Below are positions 50,291-58,959 of a stretch of 64,000 bases of DNA, one piece after another (position 1 is the first letter of the stretch; each line of letters starts with the position of its first letter). Below the pieces are notes generated by a model. That model ran no database searches and had not been told where the DNA came from. It saw only the letters and a list, made by a program, of their open reading frames with translations. A program made the position numbers and the translations under genes. The DNA comes from CBDCIS01 sp965217565 (lineage in GTDB: Bacteria > Chloroflexota > Dehalococcoidia > Lucifugimonadales > CATOSD01), in NCBI GenBank assembly GCA_965217565.1, contig CBDCIS010000003.1, forward strand, positions 372,001 to 436,000. The letters are read 5' to 3'.

Positions 50291-50838
50291 CCGCGTCCAG
50301 CATAGAGCCGGAGCGGCTGATAGACTCCGAGGAGGTTTTCGACGGCCGCATACTCCAGGTCCACGTGGACAGTGTGCGGCTTCCCGACGGACGACGGACG
50401 ACAAGGGAGGTAGTAGAGTACGCGGACGTCGTCGTAATCGCCCCGATAGACGCGGATGACAACGTAATCCTGGTCCGGCAGTACCGCTACGCCGTCGGGG
50501 AGGCCCTGCTGGAGGCGCCCGCTGGCAAGATCGAAGAATCGGAGCCGCCCGACGACTGCGCTCAGCGGGAACTGCGGGAGGAGACGGGATACAGGGCGGG
50601 CCACCTGCGCTCGCTGGGCGGGTTCTGGATGAGCCCGGGCTTCTGCTCCGAGTACATGTACGCCTACGTCGCCAGGGAGCTTACGCCGAGCAAGCTGGAA
50701 GCGGACGATGACGAGAACATCGTAGTCGAAAGGGTCCCCCTTTCCCGGGTTCCCGACATGATACGCTCCGGCGAGATAAGAGACGCCAAGAGCATCGCCG
50801 TCCTGCTGATGGCGACGTGCTTGTACAATGACGCTTAG
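50287..50838 (+). CDS. Nudix hydrolase, ADP-ribose pyrophosphatase-like
   Basis: A 183-residue Nudix enzyme. The Nudix box is complete: G-KIEES-E-PPDDCAQ-REL-REE-T-G (about residues 79-101). The upstream VDSVRLPDGRRTTREVVEYADVV (read in parts) and QYRYAVGEALLEAPAGKIE and the downstream WMSPGFCSEYMYAYVA are typical of ADP-ribose pyrophosphatases. Coupled to nadK through an ATGA overlap, it may clear ADP-ribose produced by NAD breakdown. Confidence 0.9.
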   Translation: MTASSIEPERLIDSEEVFDGRILQVHVDSVRLPDGRRTTREVVEYADVVVIAPIDADDNVILVRQYRYAVGEALLEAPAGKIEESEPPDDCAQRELREETGYRAGHLRSLGGFWMSPGFCSEYMYAYVARELTPSKLEADDDENIVVERVPLSRVPDMIRSGEIRDAKSIAVLLMATCLYNDA

Positions 50839-50862
50839 ATTCAACTACTGAGGAGGTATGCC

Positions 50863-52221
50863 ATGCCAGATCTCGATGACCTGCTGGCCCAGGTTGACGC
50901 CGAGTACGACAACATCATAGCCCTCGAGCAGGCGCTCGTGAGAATCCCATCGGTTAACACGGGCTTCATGCCAACCGGAGACGAGACGCCGGTGTGCGAG
51001 TACGCGCGCGGCTGGCTGGCGGAAGACGGCATAGAGTCCGAGATCATTGAGTCCGCTCCCAATCGAGGCAACATCATCGCCCGAATCGAGGGCCGCTCCG
51101 GTAACGCGGGGCTGTCGTTCATGTCCCACACCGACGTCGTGCCCGTGGAGGACGAGGAGAAGTGGCGATTCCCGCCTTTCAGCGCGACCATCGCCGATGG
51201 CCGAATCTATGGACGCGGAGCGTCGGACTGCAAGGGGCTTCTTACGGCGCAGCTCACGGCGATGCGGCTGCTCAAGCGCAACGGAGTTCAGTTCGAGGAC
51301 AGCCTGATTCTGGTTTCGGGCGCGGACGAAGAGCACGGAGGACGCTACGGTTTCGGCTGGCTCGCCGAGCATCACCCCGAAAAGATAACCGCGCCTTATG
51401 CCGTGAACGAGGGCGGAGGCACGCCTATCGAGGCGGCGGGCAACCTGACATACGTGCTGGGCGTGGGCGAAAAGGGACGCCTCCAGGTGGAAATAGACGT
51501 CAAGGGCGTCAGCTCCCACGCCTCGGTTCCATGGCAGGGCACGAACGCGCTCTACCGGCTGGGCCAGGTGCTGTCGAGGATCGAGTCGTATGAGCCGGAG
51601 CGCGACACCTCCACGACGCTGTTCGACCACTTATCCACGTTTGCCATCGAACACAGGCCCTCGCCCGAAAACGTGGACGAGATCATCGCGGAGGTGCAGG
51701 ACAAGAATCCGCGCTTTGCCTCCATGCTGCGCGCCCTCTCCAGGATGACGCTCACGCCAACGATGATACGGGGTGGCATAAAGTCCAACAGCGTGCCGGA
51801 GTCGATAAGGCTCACCTGCGACGTGAGGACGCTTCCTCACCAGGACGACGGCTACCTGAGCCAGGAACTCGACAAGATTCTCGGGGGAATCCCGGGCATC
51901 TCCTACGAGATCGATTACATGGCCGTTCCCAACTCGTCCCCGTTCGAGACGGAACTCGCCAGGGGAATCCAGGAGGCCACCGCGCTCGCGCTGGAACGCC
52001 AGGACATACAATGGGTCCCAGCGATAAGCAACGGCTTCACCGACTCCCGCTTCACCCGTCCGCTGGGCGTGACGACCTACGGCTTCTCCGGCTCGCACCC
52101 CGACGACGACCCCATGCTGAGCATGGCGCACGGCACCGACGAGTCCGTAGGCATTAAGAGCCTGATCAACGGCGCCAAGGTGATGATAGCGTTGGCGTAC
52201 AACATGCTTGGGGGACGGTAG
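50863..52221 (+). CDS. M20 family metallopeptidase (ArgE/DapE/CPG2-like)
   Basis: A 452-residue di-zinc amidohydrolase/peptidase. Metal ligands and base are in MSHTDVVPVE (His, with the neighbouring Asp), GRGASDCKGLL (bridging Asp), SGADEEHGG (Glu pair), and GGGTPIE/SHPDDDP near the end. The dimerisation domain sits at about 195-320 (KGVSSHASVPWQGTNAL). AGGAGG lies six bases before the ATG. It removes a terminal amino acid or acyl group; the exact substrate is not clear. Follows the Nudix gene by 24 bases. Confidence 0.9.
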   Translation: MPDLDDLLAQVDAEYDNIIALEQALVRIPSVNTGFMPTGDETPVCEYARGWLAEDGIESEIIESAPNRGNIIARIEGRSGNAGLSFMSHTDVVPVEDEEKWRFPPFSATIADGRIYGRGASDCKGLLTAQLTAMRLLKRNGVQFEDSLILVSGADEEHGGRYGFGWLAEHHPEKITAPYAVNEGGGTPIEAAGNLTYVLGVGEKGRLQVEIDVKGVSSHASVPWQGTNALYRLGQVLSRIESYEPERDTSTTLFDHLSTFAIEHRPSPENVDEIIAEVQDKNPRFASMLRALSRMTLTPTMIRGGIKSNSVPESIRLTCDVRTLPHQDDGYLSQELDKILGGIPGISYEIDYMAVPNSSPFETELARGIQEATALALERQDIQWVPAISNGFTDSRFTRPLGVTTYGFSGSHPDDDPMLSMAHGTDESVGIKSLINGAKVMIALAYNMLGGR

Positions 52222-52555
52222 AAGATGCGATTGCCCTGGGCTGTTTATGTCAAACGGCCTTCCATGACCCGGTGTCAATTCTGAACAGTTACCCAGGCGT
52301 AGGAGCGCACTGCGTTTGCGGCGGGCGCGAAAACGCTCGTACTAGCCCGAAGCAGGTTCACTGCCGCCGTCTCAGTTGACACCCGCTTGCGGCTGGTAGT
52401 AACCTTCAAGCGCAGGGTCAAGCCAAAGGGCCGGGCGGCAGGCGAGCGAGTCCCTCTTTGCGGCCCAACTCGCGCCTGCCGCTACACTATCGAACTCTAA
52501 CCCCTCTTCCGTAATCGTGTGGGAGGGATGAGAACCAAGAGAGCGCCCCGGGAGA
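52222..52555. other. Intergenic region, no gene recognised
   Basis: No coding frame with family support. A TTGACA (52375) is followed 15 bases later by TAGTAA, a weak promoter candidate for the DUF6295 gene. The sequence is GC-rich with several short inverted repeats; I cannot match it to a known RNA. Confidence 0.4.
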
Positions 52556-52561
52556 GTGTCT

Positions 52562-52843
52562 ATGTGCACGTACAACATCGAGAAGGCGGAAATAACTGGC
52601 AGCGGCAAGGGGCCGCGGGGCTGGTTCACCCTCAGTGAGGCGAGAGTCTATTACGACCATCCGTACCACTCGCCCGCGGACCACACCCTGAACATCGACT
52701 TCGTCAACGAATCCGAGGGCCTCGGCGCAAGGGTCGCCGTAGAGCTCAGCGCGGAATCCGCTCTGAAGCTGGTGGATGGAATCCTCGGCGCGCTGAAGTC
52801 TGCCGAGGCGCAGCACGCCATCGCCGCGCTTCAGGGAAGGTAG
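52562..52843 (+). CDS. DUF6295 family protein
   Basis: A 93-residue protein that opens MCTYNIEKAEITGSGKGPRG and contains YYDHPYHSPADHTLNIDFVN and VAVELSAESALKLVDGILGAL, a pattern I associate with DUF6295. No signal peptide. The start at 52562 places MCTY at the N-terminus as in relatives; a GTG at 52556 adds two residues. Function unknown. The aminotransferase starts 15 bases later. Confidence 0.75.
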   Translation: MCTYNIEKAEITGSGKGPRGWFTLSEARVYYDHPYHSPADHTLNIDFVNESEGLGARVAVELSAESALKLVDGILGALKSAEAQHAIAALQGR

Positions 52844-52857
52844 CAGGAGAACTATAG

Positions 52858-54024
52858 ATGAAACTTGCCCAGAGGATGAGCCGTCTTGGAACGGAGACGG
52901 CATTCGAGGTGTTGGCGAAGGCCCGGCTGCTGGAAGCCGAGGGGATGGACGTGGTCCACCTCGAGATAGGCGAGCCGGACTTCGATACGCCCACCAACGT
53001 CGTCAGGGCGGGCACGGAGGCTCTCGGCGGCGGCTACACGCACTACGGCCCCTCGCCCGGACTGCCGGAGGTGCGGGAGCGGATCGCGCAGGAGGTCGCC
53101 GCCACACGCAACATCTCAGTATCCCGCGACAACGTCGTCGTCACGCCCGGCGGCAAGCCCATCATGTTCTTCATCATGCTCGCCCTCGTGGAGAGCGGTG
53201 ATGAGGTGCTCTACCCGAACCCCGGCTTTCCCATATACGAGTCGATGATCAGCTTCACGGGAGGCGAGCCCGTTCCGATGAGACTGCACGAATCCAGGGA
53301 CTTCAACATCGACATCGACGAGGTCGCCAGGCAGGTTACGCCCAGAACCAAGTTGATGATAATCAACTCGCCCAACAACCCTTGCGGCAGCGTCATCGCC
53401 AGGGAGGACCTGGGCGCGCTGGCAGAAATGGCCGTCGAGCGCGACATTACCGTACTGTCCGACGAGATATACAGCAGGTTTCTCTATGAGGGCGAACACC
53501 ACAGCATTACCGCGTTCCCTGGGATGACGGCGCGCACGGTCATCCTGGACGGCTTCTCCAAGACCTACGCCATGACGGGCTGGCGCTTGGGCTACGGCGT
53601 AATGCCGCTGGAGTTGGTGGAGCCTATTTCCCGGTTGGTCACCAATAGCGTGTCCTGCACAGCCAGCTTTACGCAGATGGCCGCGCTCGAGGCGCTCGAC
53701 GGCCCGCAGGACGACGCCGACGCGATGGTCGCCGAGTTCAAGAGGCGCCGTGACATCATCGTGAACGGCCTGAACCGGATTCCCGGCATACGCTGCGCCA
53801 TGCCCAAAGGCGCCTTCTACGTCTTCCCCAACGTCGAAGGCACGGGCATGAGCAGCCGCGACTTCGCCGACAGGCTTCTTCAGGAGGCGGGCGTCGCCAG
53901 CCTCGCCGGAGAGTCGTTCGGCCAGTTCGGAGAGGGCTACGTCAGATTCTCCTTCGCCAACTCCGCCCAAAACATCGAGAAAGCGTTGGACCGCATCAAC
54001 CGCTTCGTAGCAACGTCGGCGTAG
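52858..54024 (+). CDS. Class I/II pyridoxal-phosphate aminotransferase
   Basis: A 388-residue aspartate-aminotransferase fold enzyme. The N-terminal LEIGEPDFDTPTNV, the PLP-phosphate and substrate segments TPGGKPIMFFIM and SPNNPCGSVI, the Asp/Tyr pair in VLSDEIYSRFLYEG, the PLP lysine in DGFSKTYAMTGWRLGY and the C-terminal carboxylate-binding Arg in GYVRFSFANS are all in place. AGGAGA precedes the ATG. It transfers amino groups between an amino acid and 2-oxoglutarate or a similar oxo acid; the amino acid cannot be read from the sequence. Confidence 0.92.
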   Translation: MKLAQRMSRLGTETAFEVLAKARLLEAEGMDVVHLEIGEPDFDTPTNVVRAGTEALGGGYTHYGPSPGLPEVRERIAQEVAATRNISVSRDNVVVTPGGKPIMFFIMLALVESGDEVLYPNPGFPIYESMISFTGGEPVPMRLHESRDFNIDIDEVARQVTPRTKLMIINSPNNPCGSVIAREDLGALAEMAVERDITVLSDEIYSRFLYEGEHHSITAFPGMTARTVILDGFSKTYAMTGWRLGYGVMPLELVEPISRLVTNSVSCTASFTQMAALEALDGPQDDADAMVAEFKRRRDIIVNGLNRIPGIRCAMPKGAFYVFPNVEGTGMSSRDFADRLLQEAGVASLAGESFGQFGEGYVRFSFANSAQNIEKALDRINRFVATSA

Positions 54025-54100
54025 CCGCACGCCGTCTCACCTAGACGTTTAACACAGTGGTGTCCGCAGCCAGGGGGTGGTAGGGTGGTGAGAGAAAGTT

Positions 54101-54123
54101 CCCCCGCCCTTGACGGGAGGGGG
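54101..54123. repeat. GC hairpin, dispersed repeat type
   Basis: CCCCCGCCC-TTGA-CGGGAGGGGG forms a strong hairpin, followed by TTAGGGAGTGGGTGAG. It lies between the convergent aminotransferase and comF genes and may terminate either, although no T run follows. Looks like one member of a common intergenic repeat class. Confidence 0.5.
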
Positions 54124-54256
54124 TTAGGGAGTGGGTGAGCGTCGCCGTGTCATGTCGGTCTTTCACCAGCCGGGTTACGCGCAAACCCAGAGTCGCTCTA
54201 CCAGTCAATGCAAACATGATGAACCACCAGGATGGGGGCACCGGGCCGGAGCGGGA

Positions 54257-54964
54257 TCACGGCGCCCGCGCCACGGCCAGCCCCCACACCTCGGACGCTC
54301 CGGCGTCCTTCAACGCCTCCGCGCACGCGGACATCGTCGCGCCCGTCGTGACGATGTCATCCACCAGCAGCACAGATACCTCGCCAGCATCGCCCCTGCA
54401 CTCGAAGCTGTCCGCCACGTTGCTCCACCGCTCCGGTCGGCCGATCATGCGAAGCTGCGACGGCGCGTCCTTCGTCCTCACCAGCAGCCGCTCTTCGACC
54501 GGGATGCCCGTCAGCTTGCCCAACTCCCCAGCAAGCAGCGCGGCCTGATTGAATCCCCGGCTTCGAAGTCTCCGCCGATGGCTGGGCACAGGAACGATGA
54601 CGTCGGCCGCCATGTCGTAGGACACCATGCAGTCCGCGAGATGCCCCGCCAGCTCGGAGGCCATCACACGCACGCCGTGAAACTTGAAGTCGTAGATAGC
54701 CTTCTGTATGACGCCGTCTCTGGCATACACGAAGGGCGCGCGAATGCCGTCCACCGCGACGGGCGTCGCGCGGCACCAGCCGCAGCGGTCCATCACGCCG
54801 GGCTGCGCGCAGGTGAGGCAGAAGCGCGGCGGCATCAGCATGGGCAAACCTACGGCGCAGGACTCGCATATGCTTCTGCCCTCCCTTCCGCAGCCGAGGC
54901 ACGGAATCGGAAACAGCGCGTCGAGCGCGGGCTTGGTTAGCCTGGCAATCAGGTCTCTAATCAT
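54257..54964 (-). CDS. ComF family phosphoribosyltransferase-like protein
   Basis: A 235-residue ComF/GntX-type protein linked to DNA uptake or recombination in other bacteria. An N-terminal double zinc finger (CLGCGREGRSICESC, FCLTCAQPG..CGWC) leads to a type I phosphoribosyltransferase domain with the PRPP motif VLLVDDIVTTGAT (near residue 200) and the helix RRLRSRGFNQAALLAGELGK. The zinc Cys pattern is complete. Divergent from the MFS transporter with an 80-base gap. Confidence 0.9.
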   Translation of the reverse strand: MIRDLIARLTKPALDALFPIPCLGCGREGRSICESCAVGLPMLMPPRFCLTCAQPGVMDRCGWCRATPVAVDGIRAPFVYARDGVIQKAIYDFKFHGVRVMASELAGHLADCMVSYDMAADVIVPVPSHRRRLRSRGFNQAALLAGELGKLTGIPVEERLLVRTKDAPSQLRMIGRPERWSNVADSFECRGDAGEVSVLLVDDIVTTGATMSACAEALKDAGASEVWGLAVARAP

Positions 54965-55045
54965 GTCGCGGGGTTCGCCTTAACCACGCCGTCATTCGCC
55001 TTTCAATGTGTATTCCCCGCATATACAATTGCCGCCAGTATCTTC

Positions 55046-56368
55046 ATGTCAACCGCCGCCCCACAAAAGACACTGAGGAGAGTCCGCGCTCTCCGGACGT
55101 TCCACGCCTTCCAGAATCGGGGTTTCCGGTTTCTGTGGCCCGCCAACTTCTTCTCGTACATCTCCCGGTGGATGCAGATGACGATGCTGATCTGGTATGT
55201 CCTCGAACTGACCGACAGCCCGTTCCTGGTGGCCCTGGTCGGATTCTTCGGCATGGGGCCGATGCTGTTTCTGGGCATCCTCGGCGGCACGCTGGCCGAC
55301 CGCGTGGACAAGCGAAAGCTGCTCATCGCTACGCAGGTTGTCAATCTCATCGGAGCCGCCATCACCGCGGCGCTGCTGCTCACCGACCAGTTGCAGATAT
55401 GGCACGCCTACCTGATGGTCTCGTTGAGCGGCATAGGCTGGGCGTTGGACTCGCCATCGCGCCGTTCCATCATCCTGAACCTGGTAGGCAGAACTGCCAT
55501 AACCAACGCCGTCGCGCTCGACTCCATGGCCATGCACTCCAGCAGAATGGCGGGCCCCGCGCTGGCCGGTCTGCTGATCAAGTTCATAGGCGTCCCCGGC
55601 GGCTACGTGGTCGTAGTCGCCCTCTACCTGGTAGCCGTATCGCTGATGTGGTTGGTGAGAGTTCCGTCCGGCTTAGCGGCCGACGACGGCAGCCCGGCGG
55701 AGACCCCGACGCCTCCACGAGGCCGCGACTCGCAGGGCATTCTGCGCAACCTGGCGGAAGGCCTGCGCTACGTTCGAGGCAGCAGCACCATCAAGGCAAC
55801 CATACTCGTGACCATTCTGATGAACCTCTTAGTGTTCTCATACATGCAGATGGTCCCGGTCATTGCCAGGGACGTGCTCATGGTGGGGCCGGGCCTTGTG
55901 GGGCTGCTGATGGGCATCGACGGCTTTGGCTCCCTGCTCGGCTCGATGATCATAGCCTCGGTGGGCGATATTCGGCATCACGGGCGAGTCTACCTCATCG
56001 GCTCCATGATCGCGATCATCGCGCTGCTCCTGTTCTCGTTCTCGCGCTCTTACTGGCTCTCGCTGGCGATTCTGCTCATCCTCGGACTCGGAGGAGCTGG
56101 ATTCGGCACCATGCAGTCGCTCATCGTCATGCTCGTATCGAGCGCGGAGATGCGCGGCAGAGCCCTGGGCGTAATCAGCCTGGCTATCGGGACCGGCCCC
56201 CTGGGCCTGCTGATGACCGGGGCCGTCGCCGACCTCTTCACCCCCACGACGGCCATCGGGCTGAACGCCGCCATCGGGATTGTGGCATTGGCCCTAGTCG
56301 CGCTGCTCATGCCCTCTCTCAGACAGCAGACGCAACAGGAGGAGCAGCGCGCCGAAGCGCCCGGTTAG
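55046..56368 (+). CDS. Major facilitator superfamily transporter (MFS_3 type)
   Basis: A 440-residue membrane protein with 11-12 helices, resembling enterobactin exporter-like MFS_3 carriers. The loop 2-3 motif is GGTLADRVDKRKLL, with the helix-5 segment and the central cytoplasmic loop (about 210-235: DDGSPAETPTPPRGRDSQG). It begins with a soluble FHAFQNRGFRFLWPANFFSYISRW (read in parts), the typical first helix of this group. It is probably an efflux carrier for a small hydrophobic compound or siderophore. Ends 13 bases before the convergent ComE-like gene. Confidence 0.9.
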   Translation: MSTAAPQKTLRRVRALRTFHAFQNRGFRFLWPANFFSYISRWMQMTMLIWYVLELTDSPFLVALVGFFGMGPMLFLGILGGTLADRVDKRKLLIATQVVNLIGAAITAALLLTDQLQIWHAYLMVSLSGIGWALDSPSRRSIILNLVGRTAITNAVALDSMAMHSSRMAGPALAGLLIKFIGVPGGYVVVVALYLVAVSLMWLVRVPSGLAADDGSPAETPTPPRGRDSQGILRNLAEGLRYVRGSSTIKATILVTILMNLLVFSYMQMVPVIARDVLMVGPGLVGLLMGIDGFGSLLGSMIIASVGDIRHHGRVYLIGSMIAIIALLLFSFSRSYWLSLAILLILGLGGAGFGTMQSLIVMLVSSAEMRGRALGVISLAIGTGPLGLLMTGAVADLFTPTTAIGLNAAIGIVALALVALLMPSLRQQTQQEEQRAEAPG

Positions 56369-56381
56369 TCATTCGCGCTCC

Positions 56382-56936
56382 TCACGTAAAAGAACCACGG
56401 AAGCGGTAGAGCGTCATCTCCGGCTCTATCGGCGCGATTGGCATGTACTCCTCTTCCTCCACTATCTTGGCCACAATGAACCAGGGGCCGTCCTCTTCCA
56501 ACGCTTGGAGCAGCACGGACTGGAGCTCCTCCTCGTCCCGAACCGTCGCCGTCCTGGAGATGCCGCATCCCCTGGCGACCTGCTCCAGGTCCGTCCCGAA
56601 CGCGGTGTGGCTGGACTGGTTACCGGTCTGCGCCCACTGCTCGTTGTCCCAGACCACAACCACGAGGTTGCGCGGCTCTTCGCGGCCAATCGTGGCGATA
56701 GCGCCCATGTTCATCAGCAGCGAGCCGTCGCCATCCAGCGAGATGACCTTCTCATCGGTCGATAGAGCCATGCCCAGCGCGATGGAAGAGCACAGGCCCA
56801 TCGAGCCGTAGGTGTAGAAGTTGCGGTCGCGATGTCCCGCGTGCCACAGCTCGTCCGTGGTGGGGCCGAGGTTGGCGACGACAGGCAGGTCGCCAACGTG
56901 CCTGAGCAGCATCCGAGTGGCGGAGAACCTATGCAA
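56382..56936 (-). CDS. Sulfopyruvate decarboxylase beta subunit-like (ComE), TPP-binding
   Basis: A 184-residue PP domain of a TPP decarboxylase. The Mg/TPP motif is SLDGDGSLLMNMGAIATIG (near residue 70-85) followed by VVWDNEQWAQTGNQSSH; the TYGSMGLCSSIALGMAL segment is the family N-terminal helix. With the alpha subunit encoded just upstream (8-base overlap) it should form sulfopyruvate decarboxylase, or phosphonopyruvate decarboxylase, giving sulfoacetaldehyde or phosphonoacetaldehyde. The two families cannot be told apart with certainty by eye. Confidence 0.8.
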   Translation of the reverse strand: MHRFSATRMLLRHVGDLPVVANLGPTTDELWHAGHRDRNFYTYGSMGLCSSIALGMALSTDEKVISLDGDGSLLMNMGAIATIGREEPRNLVVVVWDNEQWAQTGNQSSHTAFGTDLEQVARGCGISRTATVRDEEELQSVLLQALEEDGPWFIVAKIVEEEEYMPIAPIEPEMTLYRFRGSFT

Positions 56937-57435
56937 GTTTGCCTCCGTGAAGCAGCGGCGTCATGCAGAGCGCAAGCGGCTGCCGCGAGGAGTAGCACAG
57001 CTTCAGCGCGCCGCCAACCCGCTGGTACAGCTTGTCGTCGCTGTCGAGGGTGTAGTGTGGGATGCCCAGCGTGTCGAGGATGGGCCGGGTCGTCCTGCCC
57101 ATGGCCACCTGCGCGATGTTGAACTCGCCCACCTCGCCGCGCAGGTTGATGAACAGCGGGATGGGGAAGCGGCACGGGATGCACAGGCTGGCGATGGCGT
57201 TGACGCAGTTGCCGAAGCCGCTGGACTGCATGAACACGGCGGCGTTGCGTCCGACGGCGTAGCTGCCCGCCGCTATCCCGATGGCCTCCTCCTCCCGCGT
57301 GGCCGACACCACGTGGAAGTAGTCGTCCTCCTCCAACAGCCGCGTGACCTGGTGAATACTTATGTCAGGCACATAGGCGACGAGGGACACCTCGCTGTCC
57401 TTCAGCGCCTGCACTATCGTCTCTGCCCAGTTCAT
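56929..57435 (-). CDS. Sulfopyruvate decarboxylase alpha subunit-like (ComD), TPP-binding
   Basis: A 168-residue Pyr domain of a TPP decarboxylase: MNWAETIVQALKDSEVSLVAYVPD, the catalytic Glu region ATREEEAIGIAAGSYAVGRN and VFMQSSGFGNCVNAIASL. Separate alpha and beta subunits are the ComDE arrangement of coenzyme M synthesis; the paired genes overlap by eight bases. Its ATG overlaps the stop of the broken Uma2 gene (ATGA). A ComB homologue is encoded 33 kb away. Confidence 0.8.
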   Translation of the reverse strand: MNWAETIVQALKDSEVSLVAYVPDISIHQVTRLLEEDDYFHVVSATREEEAIGIAAGSYAVGRNAAVFMQSSGFGNCVNAIASLCIPCRFPIPLFINLRGEVGEFNIAQVAMGRTTRPILDTLGIPHYTLDSDDKLYQRVGGALKLCYSSRQPLALCMTPLLHGGKLA

Positions 57436-57983
57436 CGAAATATCTCGTCCATATCAAGATCCAGCCCAATCAGTGTGGGAGAAGCCAACCTCTCCCCCGG
57501 CCCAAAGGTAGCCGCGACGCCGTAATCGCTATCTCCCAGCCGCAGCACCGTAACGCTTCTGGCGTCCGTATCCACAAGCCAGTACTCTTTCACGCCGTGC
57601 CGAGCGTAAATCTCGCGTTTGACGGTCTTGTCTCGCCGCTCAGTTGACGGAGACAGGATTTCGACGACCAGGTCCGGCGCTCCCTGAACGTTATCCTCTG
57701 TGATGACGCTCTCTCGCTCTTTAGAGACGAAGAGCAGGTCAGGCTGTACCACGTCCGTATCCGAAAGCACCACGTCGAATGGAGCGATAAAGGCGCTTCC
57801 CAATCCACGCTCTTCCACAAACGCGAGGAGCTAGGCTGCCATCCGCAGCGCAACACTCTGGTGCATTCTGCCCGGCGATGGAACCACTACCAACTCACCG
57901 TCCAGAAGCTCATAGCGTTCGTCGTCCGGCATCATGAGATATTCCATAAACCTCATCTTTGTAGTTTGCTGTCGGGTAGCCAT
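57432..57983 (-). pseudogene. Uma2 family (DUF820) endonuclease-like gene with an in-frame amber stop
   Basis: Read from ATG 57983, the frame encodes a full Uma2 protein of 183 residues: MRFMEYLMMPDDERYELLDG with the family's EYL/YELldG start, ELVVVPSPGRMHQSV, and after the break VVQPDLLFVSK, APDLVVEILSPSTERRDK and VKEYWLVDTD, the PD-(D/E)xK-like core. A TAG codon at 57833-57831 (codon 51) interrupts it. The rest of the gene is intact, so this is a recent point mutation or a sequencing error; UAG is not otherwise used as sense here. It precedes comDE by an ATGA overlap, perhaps a chance arrangement. Confidence 0.8.
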
Positions 57984-58034
57984 TGCCGCCCTCCGAAAGC
58001 TACGCGTCTCGTTCCACTCTCAGGCTGCCGGGTC

Positions 58035-58814
58035 TCATATTCCCATGATGTTGTAGCCGGTGTCCACGTGGAGCACTTCGCCGGTTACGCCGCTGGACAG
58101 GTCGCTGCACAGGTACAGCGCCGTCTTTGCCACCTCGTCCATCGTGATGTTGCGGCGCATCGGCGATCGCTCGGCGTGAATCCGCTTCATGTCCCTGTAA
58201 TGGCTGATGACCCTCGACGAGAGCGTGTCCAGCGGCCCGGCGGAGATGGCGTTGACCCTGATGTTGTCCGGGCCGAGGTCCGATGCCAGCAGCCTGACCT
58301 CGTTCTCCAGCGCGGCCTTGGCCGTACCCATCACGTTGTAGCCGGGGAACGCCCGCTCCGCCGCCTGGAACGTGAGCGTCAGGATGCTGCCGCCGTCGCC
58401 CGTCATCAGCGGCGAGCCGTACCTTGCGATGGACACCAGCGAGTATGCGCTTATGTCCATCGCAAGGCGAAACCCCCCTCGCGAAGTGTCCAAGAAGCGG
58501 CCCCCGAGGTCATCTCTGTTTGCGAACGCGATACTATGCACGATGATGTCCAGCCCTCCGAACTCCTCGCCAACCCTCTCGAACGCCGCCGCCACGTTGT
58601 CGTCCGAGCTTACGTCACACTCGACTAGCGGGGTGCCGTCCCCCCAGGAAGCGGTCAGCTTCTGGATGCCTTCCCTCACACGCTCGTTCTGGTAGGCGAT
58701 GGCAAGGCTCGCCCCCGCCTCGTGGAGGATCTGGGAGATGGCCCATGCGATGCTGCGCTGGTTGGCGACCCCAAAGACGATGGCCCTCTTGCCCGCCAGG
58801 TCGATTGTGTACAT
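58035..58814 (-). CDS. fabI: Enoyl-[acyl-carrier-protein] reductase (FabI)
   Basis: A 259-residue NADH-dependent enoyl-ACP reductase, the last step of the fatty acid elongation cycle. GVANQRSIAWAI is the FabI-specific nucleotide loop, DIIVHSIAFANRDDLGGRF the segment before the active site, and the catalytic Tyr and Lys are in AFPGYNVMGTAKAALENEVR (Y-x6-K). The C-terminal GEVLHVDTGYNIMGI is typical. GGAGGGGG precedes the ATG at 58814. It stands alone, divergent from nothing nearby on the same strand. Confidence 0.95.
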   Translation of the reverse strand: MYTIDLAGKRAIVFGVANQRSIAWAISQILHEAGASLAIAYQNERVREGIQKLTASWGDGTPLVECDVSSDDNVAAAFERVGEEFGGLDIIVHSIAFANRDDLGGRFLDTSRGGFRLAMDISAYSLVSIARYGSPLMTGDGGSILTLTFQAAERAFPGYNVMGTAKAALENEVRLLASDLGPDNIRVNAISAGPLDTLSSRVISHYRDMKRIHAERSPMRRNITMDEVAKTALYLCSDLSSGVTGEVLHVDTGYNIMGI

Positions 58815-58959
58815 ACCCCCTCCGCAAGTCTCACACTCAGCCCCATCGCTGCGCTGGGCGAATTCGCATCGCCCTGCTACCGGGCGGAAACGGCGTGAGA
58901 TTATGTTCCCAGGTGCGTAGCATTGTAGGGATACGGGGAGGTTTCGGCAAGCTAACCGC

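Noticed and set aside
52222..52555. Possible structured RNA such as RNase P, tmRNA, 6S or SRP RNA
   Set aside because: None of the conserved core sequences of these RNAs could be found.
57831..57833. UAG in Uma2 as a recoded amino acid
   Set aside because: No pyrrolysine genes, no downstream structure and no active-site position; a plain mutation is simpler.
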